Source: Penicillus capitatus (Eukaryota; Chlorophyta). Taken from it: 64,000 bases of DNA. The notes beneath the pieces are model-generated. The model worked only from the letters and a program-made list of their open reading frames with translations, was not told the DNA's origin and did no database searches. Shown one piece after another: positions 11,001 to 20,339 of this stretch; position 1 is the stretch's first letter, and each line of letters opens with the position of its first letter. Made by a program: the position numbers and the translations under genes. The stretch covers positions 1,116,001-1,180,000 of the forward strand of contig OZ287701.1 of assembly GCA_965649825.1 (NCBI GenBank), written 5' to 3'.

Positions 11001-12153
11001 TTTTTTAGGTTGGCGGTACTTACATCCCCTTTTAAAGTGAAACATCAGAGGAGAGGCCGGACACATTGTTCATTGTTCATAATGACTCAAACTAGTTCAT
11101 GTGGATTAACACCACCTTCTTCCTTGTGAGTTCCATTCTCTTGCGATGTTGTCGAGGAATGCCGCCAGCGAGCTCGGGGCATTCCAAAGAGAGTGAGATT
11201 GCCCTTCACTAGTTAACAGTTCTTGCTGGTAAGTCCTTCGGATGCCATCAAATCGGGTGCAGGAGTGGAGCAGGTGATCTCTGTCTTCGTCTCCTTGCCC
11301 ACATTCGCAGGTTGCGTCTACCTTCATGAGGTTGAAGCGCTTAAGATACGCCTTTGACGGGAAGTGATTCGCCAGAAACTGGTTGACCCGAGAGGCGTTA
11401 ATACGCTGCAGTCTTCTTGATGGGAAGTGGCCTTTGCCTGTTGTTGGCTGTAGATCCAGCACCGCTCTACCCTTGTCCGCAGTCGCCTGTTGTGCCTGTG
11501 CTAAGCTGTTTAGCGTGAAGCTGATGTGTCTTTTGCACCAGCCAAGGTCAGTGTAAGTGGCATGATCCAGTCTGGTCCGATCTTGAGACATGAGGAGCTC
11601 TGCTGTTCTTTTTGCTGCTTGATAGGGGCTTCTTCCTGGGGCCCAGTTCTGCGTAAACCAGTTGACTTTGTTTCCTGCTCGTCTCCAGCTGATCCACCAT
11701 TTTTGGATGTGATGCATATTCTCTGTCACGTTGAATGGATTCGTGCGCTCTTTCTGATACATCACTCTTCTAGTTATGATGCCGAGGGACTGCGGCCGAT
11801 TCTCCGTTTGCCTTAGATCTGACAGGGAGAGTAAACCTTCCCTGATAGCCGAGAGCACCACTTCCTTTACTGTTTGATGCGGCGCCACGAGGACCCCTCT
11901 CCCTGAACGCTCTTCCGGTCCTGTGAGCTTCCAAATCACAAGTGACATTGTGCCAGAGGTGCAGGGCTGCTCCGTTTCTGCGATAGCCAAAATCCACGTT
12001 GGTCGTTGATCCTGATCTTCCTCATCAGCCTCTAAGGCCGCCAGCTGTTCCGGAGGGAAGCTGCATAACCATCTGTCTGGGAGGCGGATGTTCAGTCCAT
12101 TTGGGAGACTTCGATGCCATTGTCGTGTGGTTATCTGCCTTCTATGGGACGCC
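11001..12153 (-). mobile_element. 5'-truncated LINE insertion with target-site duplication
   Basis: About 1.15 kb inserted on the minus strand between two copies of ATCAAAACAATAAT. On the minus strand it ends in a short A run directly before the duplication, as expected for target-primed reverse transcription. It carries only the 3' part of ORF2. The same sequence in segment B (around 28390) runs straight through without the element, so the empty site is visible in this window and the insertion postdates the A/B duplication. A related but shorter fragment is at 2184-2687. Confidence 0.9.
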
Positions 12154-12155
12154 AT
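11106..12155 (-). CDS. LINE ORF2 C-terminal part
   Basis: Open frame of about 349 codons inside the insertion. By position the first half may be an RNase H-like domain (PTWILAIAETEQ followed by a GTMSLVIW strand), but the catalytic acids are not convincingly present. The C-terminal half has NQFLANHFPSKAYLKRF, a CECGQGDEDRDHLLHSC zinc-binding tail and a Trp-rich end. No reverse transcriptase palm (YADD) is present, so the copy is truncated and non-autonomous. The first ATG uses two bases of the target-site duplication, so translation of this fragment as such is coincidental. The frame runs on into flanking sequence to 12458. Confidence 0.7.
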   Translation of the reverse strand: MASHRRQITTRQWHRSLPNGLNIRLPDRWLCSFPPEQLAALEADEEDQDQRPTWILAIAETEQPCTSGTMSLVIWKLTGPEERSGRGVLVAPHQTVKEVVLSAIREGLLSLSDLRQTENRPQSLGIITRRVMYQKERTNPFNVTENMHHIQKWWISWRRAGNKVNWFTQNWAPGRSPYQAAKRTAELLMSQDRTRLDHATYTDLGWCKRHISFTLNSLAQAQQATADKGRAVLDLQPTTGKGHFPSRRLQRINASRVNQFLANHFPSKAYLKRFNLMKVDATCECGQGDEDRDHLLHSCTRFDGIRRTYQQELLTSEGQSHSLWNAPSSLAAFLDNIAREWNSQGRRWC

Positions 12156-12167
12156 CAAAACAATAAT
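12154..12167. repeat. Target-site duplication, right, of LINE insertion
   Basis: ATCAAAACAATAAT, the partner of 10987-11000. Confidence 0.9.
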
Positions 12168-12895
12168 AGAAGAACAAGGATATGTAAGAAACGCAGACAG
12201 TTTTCGTGCAAGCTTGGGTGAAGGATGATGTGTTAGATGGAAGGTCAGAGATCGTCGGCTAGATCCAAATGCTTTCATCCGAGCCTCTTGAGTGAGTAGG
12301 GCTGTGCACCAGAGCAGATGGTTGCTGGTTTCAGGATGCTTTGAGTAGAGACGGTATTTAGTATCTGAAAGGTCATGGCCACGCGCCACAAAGTAGAATC
12401 TTATTGGGAAATGTGCGAATAGAGACACGAAGATCAGCCGGGCGTCTAATCTATTCATGTTGGTCTGTGGAACAGGTTTGGCATGTGTGTGGTGTATCTA
12501 GCCTGGTTCTTTGATCCCAGTGGCCTTTGAGCCTGTAGTCCAAAAGCGAGAGAGATGGTCTTATATGTAGCTTCTGACGGTAGCCTTGAAATGCTTTTGT
12601 CCATAACAGGAGTAGGTGACATTATGGATGATTCGCAGCAGGGTCCGACATCACATGGAACGCCCGATTGGCGGAGTCTTCGAATTTTTGTCCGCGGTAG
12701 GTCTGTCGGAGAACAGTGCGTTGCCCTGTCGGTCATGAGTTTAAGTCTCTGATGTTTTCTTTCAGGATCCGTGGTCCGAGGACAAGAAGCTCGTATGTTA
12801 CATGTTCTTTGATGGGCCACGGTTAGGCTAGTGTTCTCTGATGAATTGCGATGGTGATCATCTAAAAAAATGAACACATAAACGAACGCGCACAA
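12168..12895 (-). pseudogene. Older LINE C-terminal relic in segment A
   Basis: Two adjacent minus frames (12895-12455 and 12458 downward) contain RLDARLIFVSLFAHFPIRFY and PETSNHLLWCTALL. This resembles the C-terminal tail of non-LTR reverse transcriptases (a basic segment, then a Cys/His cluster of H-L-L-W-C type). No reverse transcriptase core is seen. The same relic is present in segment B (28390-29126), so it predates the duplication. It is unrelated by insertion event to the younger LINE next to it. Confidence 0.5.
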
Positions 12896-13083
12896 TCAAA
12901 GAATTGTAACCGCGATCTACACGTTTTTGCGAACGGGCAGCATTCCGCGAACGCGCATTGCTCCAACTTTCCGAGCGAACCACAGTGTGGTTTCGGAGCG
13001 AGGTCTGCATGGTCTGCTCCTCTTCGGATTGAGCCTATTCTGGATGACTACACTTTGGGGCCGTCAATCTGCCGATCGTTCAG

Positions 13084-14028
13084 ATGTCAGAGAACACACG
13101 CTTGAGACCATCCGAAACTCCGATTCAAGGACAAGGCGACTGGACAGACGACTACATCTTCAGTATTAAAAGGAATCTGGATCTTCAACTGCTCCACGAG
13201 ACAAGGGAGATGAAGGCCATGGCAGTAATCTTGTATTCTACAACAAACAAGTGTGACGACATCGTGGAACAGCTTAGGACAATGCGAACAGAAGACAATT
13301 CACACATGGAATCCTGCACGCACTACAAAAGGGGACACAAGTGAAGAACATAACGATCTTGGAGGACGAACGCAAAAATCGGTCATTGATGCGCTGGGCG
13401 AATATCCGAACAGTGTCATCGTGTACGACGCGCCGCAGGGAATGGCCCTAAGTGAGGCAAAGGTTCTTGTCAATGTGCTATTAGAGGGAGGATCACTTCC
13501 ATGGGACGGAAGAACGATAAGAACCACAAACAGTTTGCTATTCTTAGTAGTGAGTGGGACATCATCCGATATTGAATGGCGACCGACGAAGCTGCTAGGT
13601 ACAGCGGACACCGAGTATACGAAATGATCGTCGGAGATAGCGAAGACAACGAAACCCATGTCTCGATCGCAAGGGCCCTGCGTCGAAGATTTGAAGACGC
13701 TGTGCCCATCTCCCAAAATGATCATCTGAAGGCACAGGAAAATGAACCGGAGGTGATGATAGAAGAATCTACAGGGAGTCCAAAGCTAACGCTCGAGGAA
13801 AGTGAACGGTCGATGGAAATACCAGAACAAGAAGCAGTGACAGAGATGACACGGAAGATGTCTTCGATCTGCCAGAAGTTGAAGACGCTCTGCTTCAAAC
13901 CGAGTGGCCGCTGTCGTCAACGAGGTACGAGGAAGATCAGGAGTTACAAAAAATGGTACAATCGGAGACATCATTCCCATCTATATATGTCTCTTCGCAG
14001 TCAGATCACACCGCTCAGAGTGGAATAG
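13084..14028 (+). pseudogene. AAA+ (torsin/Clp-like) ATPase fragment, segment A
   Basis: Two overlapping plus frames give the second half of an AAA+ module. One reads RTQKSVIDALGEYPNSVIVYD, a Walker-B-like strand but with DAPQ instead of DE. It continues AKVLVNVLLEGGSLPWDGRT and NSLLFLVVSG, the position of the sensor-1 strand. Then, in the next frame, IARALRRRFEDAVPI corresponds to the helix and strand that follow sensor 1 in torsin/Clp proteins. No Walker A (GxxxxGKT) was found upstream, and two frames are needed. Downstream (about 14098-14250, another frame) a hydrophobic stretch AGIIFALFTAVTL may be a membrane segment. It is either a host gene with unresolved introns or a decayed copy. Confidence 0.45.
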
Positions 14029-14540
14029 GAGGAGGTTACGCTAGAGCTGGGTTTTCGAGAACGCGCCTTCAACGTATCAACACAGTCTATACTGACAATG
14101 GGAACATGGAATCTTCAATTGGATGGTGGGAGGGCGGGTTACCGCAACAGTATCATCAGCTGGTATAATCTTTGCCTTGTTCACCGCAGTGACCCTCAAC
14201 AACGTGCCGGAGAAAGAAAGTGCGAAAGAAAGCCAAATGGAATAAGACATGAAGGTTTTCCTCTGAGCAGCTCACGAATTCATCAAATTGATGAATCACA
14301 CCGCAGAAGTAGGAGAGAAACACAAGAAGTGACCGATCGGGAGCGATGACACGTCGTCGAACGATACGGAAGATGAAATAAAGACGTTACACAACATATA
14401 ATCAGTAGGATCAGGCTCATATATGGCAGAGGGAATCTAGATCGGATAGTAGACACTAATGGGAAAGAGCAAGCACCCTTTGAAAGACACCGCGAAAAGG
14501 ATACAAACGGGATATGTCACGACAAGGGTGACGAGAACAC
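14029..14540. other. Right edge of segment A and degenerate sequence
   Basis: Homology with segment B ends near 14046 (GAGGTTACGCTAG). Beyond it there is only a possible membrane segment at the end of the AAA-like fragment and otherwise no recognisable gene. Confidence 0.4.
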
Positions 14541-14549
14541 ACTCTTAAT

Positions 14550-14990
14550 GAAGAGATTAGAAAGAGTGTTTCCAAATGTGTTTTCTGGAAGAGTTTGATG
14601 TGCTAACGAAAAACTATTAAAACTTAGAGTACGCGAAAAGGATCTTGCATGAAATTTTGAACCTAAGTTATGTCGTCGAGAAAATCACTTCTCGGAACTG
14701 TTTGATAAAGAGATATCTGAGGTGATAGATTCATTATTGCAAGAGGAAATTATTCGCGAGTTGGCTTTTTGGAATCAATGCACGCGATAGTAGCATCGTT
14801 GAATTTCGTGCAAAACCCGAATGGAAAGATTCGATCGACGATTGATCATAGAGATGTGAACACGTACCTGAGGGGAACTCAAAACGGGTCAATAGAACCA
14901 GTTGCGAATGTCATTACAAGGATCGACCCTGACTGGACGGTGTCTAACATTGTAGATGTGGTACATGGGTATGGGTCGATTCTAACATAA
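14550..14990 (+). pseudogene. LTR-retroelement reverse transcriptase fragment
   Basis: Broken frames contain the start of a Ty3/gypsy-type reverse transcriptase: HFSELFDKEISEVIDSLLQ before the domain, then VQNPNGKIRSTIDHRDVN (family pattern KPNGKIRxxxDYRxLN) and VITRIDPDWTVSNIVDV. The last piece corresponds to the strand with the first catalytic Asp. No palm YxDD follows. A decayed remnant. Confidence 0.55.
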
Positions 14991-15347
14991 TTGGGTGGGT
15001 CTTACATCCCCTTTTTGCAAAAATTGGAAGAGTCTTCAGCCTCGAGTTAATTCTTATTCGGGCATTCTAGAGACTTATCCCCATTTTCTTCCTTGTTGCT
15101 TTCGTTTGGGTAATAGCCGACAAAAATTCCGAGAGTTGTCGTGTTGCGTGCCAAAGAGTGTTATCGCGTTCTTCAATCTTCTGGGGGTTCTGTCGGAAAT
15201 CAGTTCTGATCTATTGGAAGCGAGTGCTTTCATTGAACAGATAGTCTCGGTTCTCCGTTCTGACACGTGAACTTTGGCGATATGCGAACGATAACGTTTT
15301 TCCGTAAACGGTGAAACAACAGTGAAACTTTTTGTAACAATTGGCAA
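14991..15347. other. No recognisable gene
   Basis: AT-richer spacer with only short frames of no known family. It separates the RT fragment from the ubiquitin-like frame. Confidence 0.3.
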
Positions 15348-15725
15348 ATGTCTGTTCAGCTCCCCCATTTTATAATCGAACATGACGTCATTTTCTCGTC
15401 ATGCTTCATCCTTCGATCTGGCTTCTCCGCTTCTGTCCTTCAGTATCATGACAGTACGACGGTCCAATGTCAGGTGTCATGGAACGGATGTACAGTCGAA
15501 TTTGAAGTTAACGCGTCGACAAGTTACGCGCAGCTGCGTGACGCTGCGTGCGATTTTTTTCGTCTTAAGCGCGGAGACGTCGCACTCTTGACGGCGCAAG
15601 GGAGATATGGTGTGCGACTGCGGGATCCAATTTCTGTCAACGCGATGGAACTGATTACTCGAGACTGCGTCGAAGACTCGGGACTCGACGCGCCGACAGT
15701 ACCTCTTTATCCATGGGACCGATAA
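15348..15725 (+). CDS. Small protein or domain with possible ubiquitin-like fold
   Basis: 125-codon frame. Residues about 42-110 have the alternation of a beta-grasp domain: a first hairpin (VSWNGCTVEFEVNA), a helix (YAQLRDAACDFFRL), then short strands (DVALLTAQG, YGVRLRD). Such domains occur at the front of many large protist proteins and are hard to assign. Downstream (to about 16300) broken frames continue with ESLLEAVRCVKRLPPEQ and later RLLVQKLPVDFVYHL and VMDYIRLRSGE, which look gag-like. The frame may therefore be the start of the old retroelement that resumes at 21927. Function unknown. Confidence 0.35.
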   Translation: MSVQLPHFIIEHDVIFSSCFILRSGFSASVLQYHDSTTVQCQVSWNGCTVEFEVNASTSYAQLRDAACDFFRLKRGDVALLTAQGRYGVRLRDPISVNAMELITRDCVEDSGLDAPTVPLYPWDR

Positions 15726-16337
15726 ACGTACAGAAGAGTCGTCAATCACTTGGAGTCCTGCACAAATGCGGGTAATGAGCGTCTGTGATTGTTTCTGTCG
15801 TGGATCGACTATACCAACCCTCTAGGAGAGTCTCTTCTCGAGGCCGTGCGCTGCGTGAAAAGATTACCACCTGAACAAGTCAAAACGGGATATTACGCTG
15901 ATAAGGACAAGGCATTCTTCCGAACTCAGACTGATGAACTGCTGAGATAGGGTACCATCAAGTGTGAGTTGAAGAAATTGGTTCCACAAGAGAGCGCTCT
16001 TGAGCCCCTAGCTCAACCGAAGGCCTTGGAGAAGAAACCTACCTACAGAGACGGTCCTTGAAATCGTTGTTCGATTCGGAAGAGCCAGAAAAACGTATAT
16101 TGATGAAAAACTCCTAGCACAAGAAAATGTGACTCGTCTTTTAGTCCAGAAACTCCCTGTCGACTTTGTGTATCATCTGTCGACTGTGGCCATCAATCAG
16201 CTCACTCTCAGTTCATCTACGACAGAGTCTGTGATGTGATGGATTACATTCGATTAAGATCGGGAGAGGTCCGACCGTCGAGGAAACTTGGTGACTACAT
16301 GGATCTCGGATCGATGCAAACGATGTCGATTGCAGTG
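15726..16337 (+). pseudogene. Degenerate gag-like sequence
   Basis: Frames interrupted by stops near 15950 and 16060 still read as alpha-helical, charged protein: ESLLEAVRCVKRLPPEQ, CELKKLVPQESALEPL, and RLLVQKLPVDFVYHL followed by VMDYIRLRSGEV. The pattern is compatible with a capsid domain, but similarity is too weak to name a family. I infer it is the 5' part of the element whose protease and RT are at 22.1-24.8 kb. Confidence 0.3.
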
Positions 16338-16545
16338 TGAACTCCTCATGGTACGGAACCATGATGTCACATTGGTGACGAGGGATCAGAAAAGATGACA
16401 GTCCGATGCGACAGGCAAAACTGATGGTATGCTGCGATCGAAGCGATAAATACCGACTCCATGATGAATTAGGTGTAAAAACGTTTTGGTCTTTTGAAGA
16501 ATTCACGACGCGGAACCAATGGCCGATGCCAAACGTGCTCGTCCG
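16338..16545 (+). repeat. 210-bp direct repeat, left copy
   Basis: Begins GTGTGAACTCCTCATGGTAC and is about 97 percent identical by eye to 21927-22139 (a one-base indel and a few substitutions). It encodes CDRSDKYRLHDELGVKTFW in the same frame in both copies. The two copies flank the gypsy element of 16.55-21.93 kb. Confidence 0.85.
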
Positions 16546-16663
16546 AATGACATGGTTTCGGAGCGAGGTTCTCAAACGAGAACCTGCCTGGTTTACTCGA
16601 AGTATACTCGAGACATTCACGAGTGGTTGTTTGAATCGCTGGAAATCACTACGGCGGTAGGAC

Positions 16664-17038
16664 ATGAACGAGATCGAACCCCAGTCGGCAGCCTCGAATC
16701 TTGTTTTGCCTCAGCTAAAAGCCGTCCGACGCCTGGACGAAAAGGCATGTCACGAAGAGCTTGGAGGTGAAACGGCGTCCGAAGAAACCGCAGTAGACGA
16801 TCTTCGTTGGCAAGTATTAAATAAACGTTTGGCAGCGCTGTTGCCGAAAGATGACTTCGTGGCGCCCGAGGACCAGCTCCGCAGCATGAAACGTGATATA
16901 GCGAAGGAAAACTTGCTTGTCTACGTGGACCGTTTTGTTCGGGTAGCCCAGTCCTTTGTCTCCCAGCAAAAAGTATCGATGGAGAAGGCCGTCCGGATCC
17001 TTTATCATCAATGCCTGAAGAGATACGTCGGGCATTGA
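16664..17038 (+). pseudogene. Element 1 gag (capsid part)
   Basis: 124-codon frame starting ATG. Acidic N-terminus, then a capsid-like helical part (DDLRWQVLNKRLAALL, LRSMKRDIAKENLLVYVDRF, RVAQSFVSQQKVSMEKAVRIL). This resembles retrotransposon gag domains in which a long helix pair precedes the nucleocapsid. It stops early; gag-derived sequence with decayed nucleocapsid continues to about 17.3 kb. Confidence 0.5.
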
Positions 17039-17995
17039 TCCTGTGGCGCGCCCGGCCACCTCCGGCCGCTGGCGACCAGAGGCGACGGGCCGCTTACTCT
17101 GGGTGATGCGTTTGATGTCACATTCACAGCGGAAGTCGTGTTGCTCGCGTTCCTGGCCTCCTCCTGCGGTCGAGGACGTCGTATGCGTTGCTACGCATAC
17201 GGCGTCCTTGGCCGTATCTTCTTTCCATGCATGCGCGTTACACCTGAATCTGCGCGTCATGCGACTTCTCGGTTCTCAGCGACGGGGCAGTCGTTCCGGG
17301 CACTGTCTTCGGCGTTCGATAGCGGGTCTCCGGAGATGCCTTCTTGCCAAGTCTCAACTCAAGCGACGTCCTCTGTGGGAAGTTGCCCGTGTTACAGTGA
17401 AGTGGCGCCAACTTGGTTGAGGCGTTCTGCGACGGCGCTTTCGGCGGCGACGGCGTTTTCTGGCGGCGGCGACTCAGGAGACAAGGCTCTGGTGGTCAGG
17501 GCAGTGCTCACGGCTTCGGGGCCTCGAAATCGGACAGTTCTGCAGCTTGTTCTTGTCGATTGTGGATTGGTGTGATGCGCGAAGTATTTTTTCAGGTGCG
17601 CGCATTGGGTTTTTATATGTGAGTAGGCCTTCCGGCCAGATTCGGTGGATGTTCAGCGCAGAGGAGTCATGCGCGGCCTCATTAGAGTGAGGCATGTGTT
17701 TTTGCGGCGCAGAGCGCCTCTACTATGTGAGTGTCCCATCAGATTCAATGAGACTCGAGTGAGATCAGTGGGGTTGGCTATGACAGAGTGAGGGACATGG
17801 TTCTGTAAGGATATGGTAAAGAGAATAGGATGATTACTCAGCATGCAGAACGCAGTGTCATGTCACATCACTCACTGTATATAAGGTACTTCGCCGATTC
17901 TCTGTCGTTTCACGCGTCGCGTCGTCGCCACAGCAAAGCACTGAGTCCTCGGCCCGAAGTGCGTTACAGATCCACACCGGAAAAGCCGGACTGAG
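17039..17995 (+). pseudogene. Degenerate gag 3' part of element 1
   Basis: GC-rich broken frames. At about 17180-17224 one frame reads CYAYGVLGRIFFPC, which has exactly the spacing of a retroviral CCHC knuckle (C-x2-C-x4-H-x4-C) with the second Cys replaced by Tyr and the His by Arg. Downstream is Gly/Arg/Ser-rich. From about 17.6 to 17.99 kb nothing can be recognised. Confidence 0.4.
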
Positions 17996-18142
17996 TTTGA
18001 TACAAATAGAGACGCTGGTGCGAAACAAGCTCGAGGTGCTGGCCATTACGGACGCAGGAGAATACTCGTATCGACAACTGATCGAATACCTCGATGAAGC
18101 TACTTGTCGACAAAAGGCTAATGGCAAACCGGAGACCGCAGT

Positions 18143-18916
18143 TTGGAGCTGCCACTTGCGGGTGGAGAAACACCGCAGCTATCAAGCGGACAACACCGAC
18201 GGTTGGACATCAATAACCCGAACCATGTGATGATCGCATGGAAACGTTTGATGCGGGTGCCCCGCTTTCGACGAGAGGTGCAGAAATATCTCGCTTCGAA
18301 TTCCTTTGACGCGAGGCCGGCCACCCAACTCAGGGCTTTACAAACCGAAACCGAAGATATTGACGATCCTTTGGAGCCTGAACTGGCCGAAGAAGACGGG
18401 GATGTTCTTTCCAAACCAGGGCTGTATACCATGTACAAGGGTTACCCTCTGGTCTGCTCTCGAATTTCCCCTGTGGAAAAGGCTAGCATGAATGTGCCGA
18501 CCTGCATCGAAGGGACCAATATCAGTGGTTTGGTGGATACTGGCGCCACTGCATGTTTCATTCAAGAGGCTACTGTGAAAGCATTGGGAATCCAGCAGAG
18601 AGTAACACAGTGTGGAAACCTATACGTTTCGCTGGGAAATGGAAGTGCCTTTCCAATTCTGGGACGCATAAACATCGAAGCCCATATAGATGACCATCCA
18701 TATGAGATGGAAGCGTTTGTGATTGGAGGCAAAGGCCCGCCGCTCATCCTGGGATTCCCCTTCTTCGCTACGAATCAACTTCTCATTGATTGCCAAGAAA
18801 AGAGAATCTGGCGCAGAAATGGCGAGGAAATAACATGCACGCAGTCACAGCTAAAGGTCCTTAACCAAACTGATGTGACCCATCTCCTCGAAGAAATGCA
18901 AAGACCTCCAAACTGA
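18143..18916 (+). pseudogene. Element 1 retropepsin region
   Basis: 257-codon frame. The central part carries the aspartic protease: LVDTGATACFIQEATVKALG (active-site DTGA), a flap region, and LILGFPFFATNQLLIDC (the family's hydrophobic-G-F/M-x-F/W motif near the C-terminus). The N-terminal 100 residues are a gag-protease linker rich in Glu. It ends at a stop before the reverse transcriptase frame. Confidence 0.75.
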
Positions 18917-18972
18917 GCTCGATGAGCTAAAGGGGCAAAAAACATCCAAGGAGCATCACTGAATCCAGCCCA

Positions 18973-20295
18973 GTGGTGTTGAGCTTTGAGTTGCTGGAGA
19001 CTCCTCTATACCTCCCATTTCTGAGAAACTGCTATCTGGTACTCCCTTTCAACAGATCGTGGGTGCTGGGTCCAGGGGAATGCCGAAAGCTCATCCTTCC
19101 CGTTAAGTTTATCAAGGGAAGTTTAGGGTCCATCACGGACGCGCTTAATTGCCCAGGAGTCAGGTTTTCTCCACAAAGCAATGGATGTAGGGTCTGGGGA
19201 ATGCTAGAGAATCGAGGACGAATGCCACAACATTTGATGCCTAGGATGCCACTGTGCATCATCCAAACCAATGTGACGCATGTACTGGTTCCAGACAGAG
19301 GGCAAATTCCGTTGACAGAAAGAGGAATTCCGTTGCCGCTGAGAAGCATTGTTGCGTATGGAGAAGATTTGCAGAATATATTGCGAGAATTCCACGACTT
19401 AACCAGTGGCAATCTTGGGAAATGTGTCGATCATGTGGTGACAGATATCCCATTTCAGCATCGCCTGACAAGACAACAATCATCGCCCTCCATATCACCC
19501 AGCGAAGAGTTGTTAGTTCTAGAAGAAATCAACAAGTTAGTAGAGTTGGGGGTGGTCAGGGAGACGTCCCGTGAGCCATATTTGATCCCGGCGTTCTGTA
19601 TTCCGAAAAAAACTGGAGATGTGCGATTGGTGCTCGATTTTCGAAAGCTGAACTCGTGCGTAGAAGCGCAGCCCTTCCTGGCAGTGAATAGAGAGCATAC
19701 GATCGCTGGGTGCGCCCGTATGTGGTCGGGTCAGCAATCGATTTGCAAAACGCGTATTTCCAAGTAGAGCTGGCCCCTAAGCTGCATCATTGCTTTGGAG
19801 TGTGTTTGCGACGGAAATTCTACGTCTACGAACGACTCCCCTTCGGATACGTCAATTCACCTAGTGAATTCCTAAGAGCATTGAGACCTGCGATTGCAGA
19901 AATGGATGAAGCAGTGCAGAGCCAGGTGGTGGTTTACATGGATGATATTCTTTTGCTCTCGCAATCAGTCAGTGCCAGAACATCTCCGAGATCTACGTCA
20001 AGTACTCCAGATTCTGGAAAAACGGGGATGGCGAGTGCGACCGGATAATTGCTCCTTCATGCAAGAGGTATTTGACTTCTTGGGACACGTTGTGACCCCT
20101 ACAGGTTGGCGTGCAAGTGCCTCAGCAACAGAACGCCTTCAAAAGCTACAGCCTCCCAGAACGCAAACAGAGTGGAGAGCGATAAAGGGATGGTTCCAGC
20201 AACTTGTTCGATTCGTGGTGAACGGTAGAGTGGTGCAAGGAGCGCTACGGAAGGCGAAGAATCGGGAAGGGTGGAGGATTGGCAGACATTTCTGA
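18973..20295 (+). pseudogene. Element 1 reverse transcriptase, frameshifted
   Basis: Three overlapping frames: 18973-19767 holds the N-terminal RT (EEINKLVELGVVRE, PAFCIPKKTGDVRLVLDFRKLN); 19710-20048 holds IDLQNAYFQVEL, LPFGYVNSPSEFLRAL and the palm VVYMDDILLLSQ; 19894-20295 holds the thumb (FDFLGHVVTPTGW). The catalytic residues of the family (first Asp in IDLQNAYF, then YMDD) are present, but at least two frame changes break the gene. Confidence 0.8.
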
Positions 20296-20339
20296 GTGGA
20301 TTGGAACAACACACAGTGGCATGTACACACGCAAAAGAA

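Noticed and set aside
16655-16700. GAGATCGAACCCC as part of a tRNA gene
   Set aside because: Only a T-arm-like word is present; no acceptor, D-arm or anticodon arm could be folded on either strand. No convincing tRNA or rRNA was found anywhere in the window.
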